Positions 1-5,081 of a stretch of DNA of 5,852 nucleotides are shown in pieces. The notes under the pieces were generated by a model, which was not told where the DNA came from, searched no databases, and worked only from the letters and a program-made list of their open reading frames with translations. The translations under genes were made by a program, and so were the position numbers. The DNA is from Clostridiales bacterium (GTDB lineage: Bacteria > Bacillota > Clostridia > Christensenellales > Christensenellaceae), in NCBI GenBank assembly GCA_003510345.1, contig DOMW01000227.1, positions 768 to 6,619 of the forward strand, written 5' to 3'. Position 1 is the first letter of the stretch, and the number at the start of each line of letters is the position of its first letter.

Positions 1-651
1 TATGGAGGAGCCGTTGCCCAGATGGCAGGTTATTATCTTGAGGCTCTCAAGGGGCTTGCCCACTATCTCGGCCATACGCCGAGACACATACTTGTGGGAG
101 GTGCCGTGGAAGCCATAACGGCGTATCTTCTTTTCCTGATAGTATTCATAAGGCATGCCGTACATGAATGCGCAGCTGGGCATGGTCTGATGGAATGCCG
201 TGTCGAATACCGCCACCATGGGGATGCCGGGCAGCACCTGCTCGCAGGCCTCTATGCCCATTATGTTAGCAGGATTGTGAAGAGGCGCAAGAGGCGCGTT
301 TTCCCTGATGGCGCTTAGTACATCCTCTGTGATAAGCGCGGAGGACTTAAAGCTCTCGCCGCCGTGAACAACCCTATGCCCAACGGCGTCTATCTCGCTC
401 ATGCTCTCAATAACGCCATGCAGCTTGTCGGTCAGCGCGTCCAGCACCTCTTTTATGGCCTGCGTATGGTCGTACATGTTTTTCTTTATGCTGGCAGGGT
501 CTTTACCCGCCGGCTTATGGTTTAAAACCGTTCCGTCCAAGCCTATGCGCTCCACAATGCCCTTGGCTATTACTGATTCATCTCTCATATCCACCAATTG
601 GTACTTAAGGGAAGAGCTTCCTGCGTTTATAACGAGTATTTTTTTAGACAT
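1..651 (-). CDS. ackA: Acetate kinase, N-terminal 217 residues (3' end beyond left edge)
   Basis: Acetate kinase interconverts acetyl phosphate + ADP with acetate + ATP in the cytoplasm; with Pta it is the usual substrate-level ATP step of fermenters. The reading frame is open from ATG at 651 to base 1 with no stop, so this is the first 217 residues of a protein normally near 400. Visible family motifs: the N-terminal phosphate-binding segment VINAGSSSLKYQL (7-19, with Asn9), GHRVVHGGE (91-99, with Arg93), VFDTAFH (148-154, with Asp150), RYGFHGTSH (178-186, with His182) and HLGNGSS (210-216, with His210 and Asn213). These line up with the known catalytic Asn7, Arg91, Asp148, His180, His208 and Asn211 of the Methanosarcina enzyme, shifted by two. 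It lies 14 bases after pta and is surely cotranscribed. Isoleucine is coded mostly by ATA, unlike most of pta. The identification is secure; the missing part cannot be judged. Confidence 0.97.
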   Translation of the reverse strand, partial: MSKKILVINAGSSSLKYQLVDMRDESVIAKGIVERIGLDGTVLNHKPAGKDPASIKKNMYDHTQAIKEVLDALTDKLHGVIESMSEIDAVGHRVVHGGESFKSSALITEDVLSAIRENAPLAPLHNPANIMGIEACEQVLPGIPMVAVFDTAFHQTMPSCAFMYGMPYEYYQEKKIRRYGFHGTSHKYVSRRMAEIVGKPLESLKIITCHLGNGSSI

Positions 652-660
652 TTTTCACTT

Positions 661-667
661 CCTCCTT
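661..667 (-). promoter_or_regulatory. Strong Shine-Dalgarno site of ackA overlapping the pta stop codon
   Basis: Read on the minus strand the sequence is AAGGAGG, nine bases before the ackA ATG. The pta stop TAA occupies 668-666, so the last two bases of the stop are the first two of the ribosome binding site. A ribosome ending pta therefore sits on the ackA start signal, which suggests coupled translation of the two enzymes (inference). Confidence 0.85.
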
Positions 668-1661
668 AATTTTGCGCCTGTAAAGCGGTTATCGCAACAA
701 CATTCACTATATCCTCCACGCTGCATCCGCGCGAAAGGTCGTTTACCGGCTTGGCCATGCCTTGGCAGATAGGCCCTATGGCCTCCGCGCCCGCCATGCG
801 CTGCACCAGCTTGTAACCGATGTTTCCCGCCTCCAGCCCCGGGAACACGAGCACATTCGCTTTTCCCGCGACAGGGCTGCCCGGCGATTTCAACTGGCCG
901 ACCGATTCCACCAGCGCGGCGTCCGCCTGCAACTCGCCGTCCACATTCAGTGTGGGCGCAAGCTCTTTCACTTTGGCAGTGGCGGCCTGCACTTTATCCA
1001 CCAACTCATGCTTGGCGCTGCCCTTCGTAGAGAAGGAAAGCATGGCCACACGCGGTTCCATGCCCGCCAGGCCGCTCGCCGTATCCGCCGAAGCGATGGC
1101 GATCGCCGCAAGCTCGTCCGCGTTCGGGTCGATATTGATGGCGCAGTCCGCGAAAATCAATACGCCATCGTCGCCGTACTTTCCATCTGGCAGTTCCATA
1201 ATAAAGCTGCTGGAAACGATGGAAACACCCGGCCGGGTTTTAAGCACCTGCAACGCGGGGCGCAATGTATCGCCCGTGGAATGGATCGCACCCGAAACCA
1301 TACCGTCCGCGTCGTTGTTTTTAATCGCGGTCACCGCGAAATACAGCGTATCCTTGCAAATCTCCTTGGCCTGCTCGGGCGTAACCCCTTTGCTCTTGCG
1401 CAGTTCATAGAACAGCGCGGCGTATTCGTCCAGTTTCGGGGACGTCGCGGGGTCGATCAGCCGCACGCCGGTAATGTCCGTTCCGCTTTCCTGCGCGCCC
1501 TTTTTGATCTCCGCTTCATTGCCCAAAAGCACCACATCCGCGATCCCCAGCTTTGCGATCTTCCCCGCCGCCTGAATCGTGCGCGGTTCGCTTCCCTCCG
1601 GCAGAAGGATGGTCTTTTTTTGAGATTTTGCCTTTTCCGTGATTTTTTCCATCAGTGACAT
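666..1661 (-). CDS. pta: Phosphate acetyltransferase (phosphotransacetylase)
   Basis: Pta converts acetyl-CoA + phosphate to acetyl phosphate + CoA in the cytoplasm, feeding AckA. The 331-residue product is the length of the short, single-domain Pta class without the N-terminal regulatory domains of enterobacterial Pta. Visible features: N-terminal KTILLPEGSEPRT (15-27), a central RPGVSIVSSSFIMEL stretch, KSPGSPVAGKANVLVFP near residue 260, and the C-terminal block KPVNDLSRGCSVED, in which Ser310, Arg311 and Asp317 match the catalytic Ser309, Arg310 and Asp316 of the Methanosarcina enzyme. The start at 1661 is preceded by GGGGGTG at 1677-1671, about 11 bases away; a second Met at residue 4 has no better site. 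It is the first gene of a pta-ackA operon and faces away from tmcAL across a 128-base control region. Isoleucine codons are ATC/ATT in all of the first 19 cases, then ATA in three of the last four. Confidence 0.97.
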   Translation of the reverse strand: MSLMEKITEKAKSQKKTILLPEGSEPRTIQAAGKIAKLGIADVVLLGNEAEIKKGAQESGTDITGVRLIDPATSPKLDEYAALFYELRKSKGVTPEQAKEICKDTLYFAVTAIKNNDADGMVSGAIHSTGDTLRPALQVLKTRPGVSIVSSSFIMELPDGKYGDDGVLIFADCAINIDPNADELAAIAIASADTASGLAGMEPRVAMLSFSTKGSAKHELVDKVQAATAKVKELAPTLNVDGELQADAALVESVGQLKSPGSPVAGKANVLVFPGLEAGNIGYKLVQRMAGAEAIGPICQGMAKPVNDLSRGCSVEDIVNVVAITALQAQN

Positions 1662-1709
1662 TTACGTGTACACCCCCAACATTCATAATAATTGATTTGA
1701 ATTTACGTG
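1660..1709. repeat. Nine-base direct repeat ATTTACGTG in the pta leader
   Basis: ATTTACGTG occurs at 1660-1668, overlapping the pta start codon, and again at 1701-1709, starting 41 bases away (about four helical turns). The match is exact but short. The repeat brackets the pta ribosome binding site and the -35 region proposed for tmcAL, so it could be a pair of regulator sites. It could also be chance in an AT-rich spacer. The repeat is seen directly; any function is a guess. Confidence 0.4.
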
Positions 1710-1725
1710 CGGTTTTCATTATACT
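1697..1725 (+). promoter_or_regulatory. Candidate sigma-A promoter for tmcAL
   Basis: TTGAAT at 1697-1702 and TATACT at 1720-1725 are separated by 17 bases, matching the vegetative consensus at four of six and five of six positions with ideal spacing. Transcription would begin near 1732, giving a leader of about 58 bases before the tmcAL ATG. The -10 hexamer shares bases with a minus-strand TATAAT at 1723-1718, so RNA polymerase could not occupy both at once. Confidence 0.55.
1718..1723 (-). promoter_or_regulatory. Possible second -10 element for pta
   Basis: The minus strand reads TATAAT here, a perfect -10 hexamer, but the bases 17 upstream (GGTAAC) make a poor -35 and no TG extension is present. 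It would start pta mRNA near 1711. It may be a secondary or activator-dependent promoter, or simply the reverse face of the tmcAL -10 region. Confidence 0.25.
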
Positions 1726-1752
1726 GTTACCAGCCATACCGTTACCCAAATA

Positions 1753-1780
1753 ATTATATACGGTCGCCAACGGTTTGCAA
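1753..1780 (-). promoter_or_regulatory. Candidate main promoter of pta-ackA
   Basis: On the minus strand TTGCAA (1780-1775) and a perfect TATAAT (1758-1753) are separated by 16 bases. Transcription would begin near 1746, leaving a leader of about 85 bases before pta. The -35 hexamer lies against the ribosome binding site of tmcAL, and the predicted start is upstream of that for tmcAL, so the two divergent transcripts would overlap at their 5' ends by roughly 15 bases. No riboswitch fold was recognised in the leader. Confidence 0.55.
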
Positions 1781-1789
1781 AGGGAAAAA

Positions 1790-2974
1790 ATGAAAATCGC
1801 GGGAATAATCGCGGAATATAATCCGTTTCACAACGGCCACGCGCTGCACATACAAAAAACACGTGAATTCACAGGCGCAACTCACATAATTTGTGTGATG
1901 AGCGGCAATTTTGTTCAGCGCGGCCAGCCCGCCCTACTGGATAAATGGGCGCGCGCGAAAATGGCGCTTTTGGGCGGCGCGGATATGGTAATCGAGCTTC
2001 CTTTCCTGTACGCGGCGCAAAGCGCGGAGGGTTTCGCGGCGGGCGGGGTGCGGCTGCTTAGCGCCCTGCGCTGCGTGGAGTTCCTCTCGTTTGGCAGCGA
2101 ATGCGCCGACCTTTCCACGCTTGACCGGCAGGCGGCCCTTTTGGCGCGCGAGCCAAAAGAACTCACCCTGCGCATCAAGGCCCTGCTCAAAGAGGGGCTT
2201 TCCTACCCCGGCGCGCGCGGCATGGCGGTCGCGGAGCACCTCGGCATCCCCAAAGAATCCGCGCCTAACGATATACTCGCCGTCGAGTATTTAAAGGCCA
2301 TCCGCCGGTATCATGCCGATATGCGGCCTGTGCCCGTGCAAAGGACGGGCGGCGGCTACCACGACAATACGCTCCGCCCCAGCCTTTCAAGCGCTTCGGC
2401 CATACGCGCGGCCATCGCCTCATCCGGCGTTTCAGATGCAATTCTTTCCAACATCCCCCCCGCTTGCCATTCCTGCTTTCATGAGTTTACGCCGCTCACC
2501 GATTTTTCCGCGCACTTCAAGCTGCTGCTCTACCGCATCCGCAGTATGCGGCCAGGTGAAATAGCAAATCTGCACGACGTTTCAGAAGGGTTGGAGCACC
2601 GTATCATAGACTGCGCGAAAAACGCGGAGACGCTCGAAGAACTCATTCTTGCCGTTAAAAGCAAGCGTTACCCCTACACCCGCATCCAGCGTATTTTGCT
2701 CTACATTTTTGCGGGCGTCACCCGGGAATTAGTGCGCCACGCAAATGAATCCGTTCCGTATGCCCGCGTGCTCGGCTTTCGGCAGGACGCAAGCGCCCTG
2801 CTTTCCGAACAATCCCGCCGTTCGGCTATCCCCGTGCTTGTCCGCTCTTCTGATTTTTTGCAAAACAAAGTGCTGGAACACGATTTTTATGCCAGCGACC
2901 TCTACGCGCTGCTGCACACACATAAAAACGCCCCCGCGGGGCGTGATTTCCGGCAGCCGGTTATAACAGTTTAG
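1790..2974 (+). CDS. tmcAL: tRNA(Met) cytidine acetate ligase (YlbM family)
   Basis: TmcAL uses ATP to activate acetate as acetyl-AMP and transfers the acetyl group to the wobble cytidine (C34) of elongator tRNA-Met, giving ac4C. The 394-residue product is near the usual family length. Visible features: the nucleotidyltransferase opening GIIAEYNPFHNGH with the HxGH signature at 14-17, CVMSGNFVQRGQPALLDKWAR (35-55), DMVIELPF (65-72), PNDILAVEYLKAI (159-171), the SASAIR motif (201-206), and the C-terminal-half motifs EGLEHRI (266-272) and SKRYPYTRIQRILLYI (291-306). ATG at 1790 is preferred over an in-frame TTG at 1775 because AAAGGG (1779-1784) precedes the ATG by five bases, nothing similar precedes the TTG, and families start at this MKIAGII. 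It diverges from pta-ackA, whose pathway product acetate is its substrate. Residues 380-385 are coded by a perfect hairpin that appears to terminate the opposing operon. Confidence 0.95.
   Translation: MKIAGIIAEYNPFHNGHALHIQKTREFTGATHIICVMSGNFVQRGQPALLDKWARAKMALLGGADMVIELPFLYAAQSAEGFAAGGVRLLSALRCVEFLSFGSECADLSTLDRQAALLAREPKELTLRIKALLKEGLSYPGARGMAVAEHLGIPKESAPNDILAVEYLKAIRRYHADMRPVPVQRTGGGYHDNTLRPSLSSASAIRAAIASSGVSDAILSNIPPACHSCFHEFTPLTDFSAHFKLLLYRIRSMRPGEIANLHDVSEGLEHRIIDCAKNAETLEELILAVKSKRYPYTRIQRILLYIFAGVTRELVRHANESVPYARVLGFRQDASALLSEQSRRSAIPVLVRSSDFLQNKVLEHDFYASDLYALLHTHKNAPAGRDFRQPVITV
2924..2944 (-). terminator. Intrinsic terminator of the alr-to-coiled-coil operon, inside tmcAL
   Basis: Bases 2928-2944 form a perfect 7-bp inverted repeat (ACGCCCC with GGGGCGT) around the 3-base loop CGC. 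Read on the minus strand the stem is followed by four more T at 2927-2924 (five counting the stem base), then ATG, giving the classic GC stem plus U-tract. It sits about 80 bases beyond the stop of the coiled-coil gene. On the plus strand there is no T-run after the stem, so tmcAL mRNA should read through. No other hairpin near the convergent junction is as good. Confidence 0.7.
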
Positions 2975-3023
2975 GCCGCTGTAATGAGTCGGTATTTCAA
3001 GGTTCCGTTATGCGGAAACAACA
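2975..3023. other. Convergent spacer between tmcAL and the minus-strand operon
   Basis: This 49-base gap separates the tmcAL stop (TAG) from the stop (TAG, minus strand) of the coiled-coil gene. It holds one weak 5-bp inverted repeat, TTCCG at 3003-3007 with CGGAA at 3013-3017, with no T-run on either strand, so it is not a convincing terminator. No clear terminator for tmcAL was found here or in the first bases of the opposing gene. Confidence 0.6.
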
Positions 3024-3491
3024 CTAAAACTCCGCCTGGTCCTTGTTCTTGTTATTAATAAAATTCGACTTGTTTTCCCGTATGATATCCGTGTATTCCT
3101 TCATATAAGAAGCGATATCATCCAGCACATTCACCGCGTAATCGTTGGCATTCACCCGCAGTTCATACGCCTGCCGCTGCGCCGCGTCCAGTATGCGGTT
3201 CGATTTTTCATAAGCGAGCTGCGTCACCCTGTGGTCTTCTATCATTTCGGAAAGTTTAACGTCCACGCCCGCCATAATATTCTTCGCCTTGTTCTGCGCC
3301 TTTTCAATAATACGGTCGCGATCCGAAACAATCTCTTTTGCCTCGGCCAGCTCTGCGGGCAGGTTTTCCCTTATCTCGTCCAATATATCAAGCACAAAAT
3401 CGACGTCGATCGACCGCTTGCTCGAAAACATCGACTTTTTGCTGTTTTCAATCTCCGCGATGATCTCATCCATCAATTCGAGAACTTTCAT
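3024..3491 (-). CDS. Uncharacterised coiled-coil protein next to coaD (often labelled 'ATPase' or V-ATPase subunit H-like)
   Basis: A 155-residue, charged, almost entirely helical protein with no signal peptide, membrane segment or cysteine. The N-terminus (MKVLELMDEIIAEIE, 1-15) and the segment FVLDILDEIRENLPAELAEAKEIV resemble a small family found after coaD in many Clostridia. From about residue 55 to 145 there is a long amphipathic helix rich in Ala, Glu, Lys and Arg (for example EKAQNKAKNIM and DAAQRQAYELRVNANDYA), of the stalk-subunit type that leads databases to call such proteins ATPase or H+-ATPase subunit H. No Walker motif is present, so the ATPase name is not supported by the sequence. 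The Asn- and Lys-rich tail (NKSNFINNKNKDQ) looks disordered. ATG overlaps the coaD stop as ATGA, and GAGGAGGG (3506-3499) lies seven bases upstream, so translation should be efficient and coupled to coaD. Its function is unknown; a scaffold role is only a guess. Confidence 0.85.
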   Translation of the reverse strand: MKVLELMDEIIAEIENSKKSMFSSKRSIDVDFVLDILDEIRENLPAELAEAKEIVSDRDRIIEKAQNKAKNIMAGVDVKLSEMIEDHRVTQLAYEKSNRILDAAQRQAYELRVNANDYAVNVLDDIASYMKEYTDIIRENKSNFINNKNKDQAEF

Positions 3492-3967
3492 AGGGGCACC
3501 CTCCTCAAAATCATGTCGGTTATTTCCCGCGGCACATATTCCGAAACATCCGCGCCATACGCGATCAGCTCCTTTACGACAGACGAACTGATATACTGCG
3601 TCTCCGGCCGCGAAAGAAGCGCGATCGTTTCCACACCAGGCAGCAGTTTGGCATTCACCACCGCAAGCTGCTGTTCCAAATCCAAATCCGCGGAAGAGCG
3701 CAGCCCGCGCACGATCACATTCGTACCCAGTTTCTTCATAAGGTCAACCAGCAACCCGCCCGAGGAACACACCTTAACATTCGAAAATTCCCTGCAAACA
3801 CGCTCCATCATGGCAAGCCGCGCAGGGAGGTCATACATATACCGTTTCTGCGTGTTATTCAACACGCCCACATGCACCGTATCAAACAACCCCGCAGCCC
3901 TGCGGATAATGTCTTTATGCCCATACGTAACGGGATCAAAGCTTCCCGGATAGACGCAATCCCTCAT
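3488..3967 (-). CDS. coaD: Pantetheine-phosphate adenylyltransferase
   Basis: CoaD transfers AMP from ATP to 4'-phosphopantetheine, making dephospho-CoA, the penultimate step of CoA synthesis. The 159-residue length is typical. Visible motifs: YPGSFDPVTYGH (6-17) with the nucleotidyltransferase T/HxGH signature at 14-17, Lys41 in the loop NTQKRYMYDL, VIVRGLR (84-90) with Arg87 and Arg90, and QYISSSVVKELIAYGADVSEYVP (124-146), which matches the C-terminal family block. The segment following RGLR (SSADLDLEQQL) departs a little from the common SDFEYE form but keeps the acidic residues. The start ATG overlaps the rsmD stop as ATGA, with GAGGAG (3978-3973) five bases upstream; its own stop overlaps the start of the next gene in the same way. 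The rsmD-coaD pairing is common in Bacillota. Confidence 0.97.
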   Translation of the reverse strand: MRDCVYPGSFDPVTYGHKDIIRRAAGLFDTVHVGVLNNTQKRYMYDLPARLAMMERVCREFSNVKVCSSGGLLVDLMKKLGTNVIVRGLRSSADLDLEQQLAVVNAKLLPGVETIALLSRPETQYISSSVVKELIAYGADVSEYVPREITDMILRRVPL

Positions 3968-4518
3968 CCATTCTCCTCGTATTTAAAATACGTCAGCATC
4001 GTCCGCCCAAACTTTTTCCGCTTTATTTCGGATAGATGGGGAACGGCGGGTAGCGTAAGCTCCCCTTCGCTTTCCAGCACCAGCAGCGCACCCTTTGCAA
4101 GCGCCTTTTGCCCCGTAAGAAGCGCAAGCGCGCGCTCGTAAAGTCCGCTTTGGTATGGCGGGTCTATCAATACTATATCAAACTTTTCCGAATTATGGAA
4201 CAGTTTAATCACATCCGCAAAATCATTTTTTATGAACGTCACGTTTTGCGGGCTGCCCATGCGTTTTATGTTCTCCGCTATGGTTTTTGCCGCCGCCGGG
4301 TTGTTGTCCGCAAGCACCGCTTCCCGCGCCCCGCGTGATAACGCTTCCAGCCCCAGCGCGCCGCTTCCCGCGAAAAGGTCTAAGACGTTTGCCCCCGCAA
4401 TATCAAACTGTATGCTGCCAAACAGCGCCTCTTTCACCCTGTCCGCTGTGGGGCGCGTATCCCGCCCGTCCGGGGAAGCAAGCAAAAGCCCCCGTTTTTT
4501 CCCCGCGATGACCCTCAC
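3964..4518 (-). CDS. rsmD: 16S rRNA (guanine(966)-N2)-methyltransferase
   Basis: RsmD uses S-adenosylmethionine to methylate N2 of G966 in 16S rRNA during 30S assembly. The 184-residue product has the usual length and order: MRVIAGKKRG at the N-terminus, DTRPTADRVKEALF (20-33), the SAM-binding VLDLFAGSGALGLEALSRGA (45-64), an acidic DNN at the end of the next strand (71-73), and the catalytic DPPY (119-122). The start codon is GTG at 4518; it overlaps the stop of the preceding cyclo-ligase as GTGA, and the product begins exactly where the family does. A GGGGTGAT ribosome site lies about ten bases upstream, weaker and more distant than those of its neighbours, so translation may depend on coupling. 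Its stop overlaps the coaD start as ATGA. Confidence 0.96.
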   Translation of the reverse strand: MRVIAGKKRGLLLASPDGRDTRPTADRVKEALFGSIQFDIAGANVLDLFAGSGALGLEALSRGAREAVLADNNPAAAKTIAENIKRMGSPQNVTFIKNDFADVIKLFHNSEKFDIVLIDPPYQSGLYERALALLTGQKALAKGALLVLESEGELTLPAVPHLSEIKRKKFGRTMLTYFKYEENG

Positions 4519-5072
4519 GTCTTTTTGATCACCCCGTCCGGCGTTATGATCATATCCATCTTTATGTCGTGCGCTTCGGCAGGTATGCTCTCCACCACCT
4601 GAAAATCATAGGCCAGCGCGATTTTCACCGCTTTTTTCGCTTTCGCAAGAAAGCTGTCGTAATACCCGAACCCAAAACCCAGCCTGTTCATCTCCCTGTC
4701 AAACGCGATGCCGGGCACGATCACAACGTCAAGCCCGGCGGGGTCCTGCGCCTTGCCGCTGTCCGGTCGCGGCTGCGCCATGCCAAATTTGCTCATCTCC
4801 AGCCGCCCGTTTTTGATGTTGATCGCGTACATATTTTTCCGCGCGATAGCGGGCAGGTACACTTCCTTGCCCTGGTAAAGCAGCCAGCCTGTCAGCGCGG
4901 CGGTCTTGATCTCATTGTCAAAATGGCTGTACAGCAACAATTTCCCCGCTTTTTTCACGGCGGGAAGCCCGAGCGCCGTTTCATACACGGCGGCGGAAGC
5001 CTCCTCTATGTCTTTGGATGTAAGGTTTTGCCTTTTTTCCCGCATCCGCTCCCGTACTGTTTGTTTATCCAT
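4515..5072 (-). CDS. 5-formyltetrahydrofolate cyclo-ligase
   Basis: This enzyme uses ATP to convert 5-formyltetrahydrofolate to 5,10-methenyltetrahydrofolate, returning a dead-end folate to the one-carbon pool. The product is 185 residues from the chosen start. Visible features: an Arg/Lys-rich N-terminal helix (DKQTVRERMREKRQNLTSKD), YSHFDNEIKT (48-57), the family block DVVIVPGIAFDREMNRLGFG followed by FGYYDSFLAK (about 115-145), and HDIKMDMIITPDG near the C-terminus. The commonly seen YYDR is YYDS here. The start at 5072 is preferred over an in-frame ATG at 5087: TGAGGG lies about five bases before 5072, the 5087 start has no good site, and family members usually begin close to this MDKQ. 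With 5087 the product would be 190 residues and would overlap alr by eight bases. The bacterial gene symbol varies (yqgN, fau, ygfA), so none is given. Confidence 0.93.
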   Translation of the reverse strand: MDKQTVRERMREKRQNLTSKDIEEASAAVYETALGLPAVKKAGKLLLYSHFDNEIKTAALTGWLLYQGKEVYLPAIARKNMYAINIKNGRLEMSKFGMAQPRPDSGKAQDPAGLDVVIVPGIAFDREMNRLGFGFGYYDSFLAKAKKAVKIALAYDFQVVESIPAEAHDIKMDMIITPDGVIKKT

Positions 5073-5074
5073 TT

Positions 5075-5081
5075 CACCCTC
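5075..5081 (-). promoter_or_regulatory. Ribosome binding site that decides the cyclo-ligase start
   Basis: The minus strand reads GAGGGTG here, then AA and the ATG at 5072. The first two bases overlap the last two of the alr stop codon TGA (5082-5080), the same arrangement as at pta/ackA, which favours coupling to alr and argues for the start at 5072 rather than the ATG at 5087. Confidence 0.65.

Noticed and set aside
762..1658. Long open frame (298 codons) on the plus strand opposite pta, and a shorter one at 820-1410
   Set aside because: Both are antisense shadows of pta. The products are rich in Arg and His or Ser and Ala as expected from complementing GC-rich codons, show no family motif and have no good ribosome site, whereas the minus strand codes for an unmistakable Pta.
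1681..1702. ATTCA...TGAAT inverted repeat in the divergent spacer as an operator
   Set aside because: The arms are 5 bp of AT-rich sequence 12 bases apart, which is expected by chance in such a spacer.
1516..1770. Small minus-strand open frame (84 codons) running from the divergent spacer into pta in another frame
   Set aside because: It overlaps pta out of frame, uses a non-ATG start without a ribosome site, and its second half is Gly/Arg-rich shadow sequence. A leader peptide cannot be excluded, but nothing supports it.
1764..1778. Imperfect palindrome around CCAACGGTTTG near the tmcAL start
   Set aside because: It has several mismatches and no second copy, so it is not distinguishable from background.
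3003..3017. TTCCG/CGGAA inverted repeat in the convergent spacer as a bidirectional terminator
   Set aside because: The stem is only 5 bp with a mismatch just outside, and there is no T-run on either strand; the embedded hairpin at 2928-2944 is far stronger.
3231..3953. Open frame of 240 codons on the plus strand across the coiled-coil gene and coaD
   Set aside because: It is antisense to two well-supported genes, crosses their junction, and its product has no recognisable domain.
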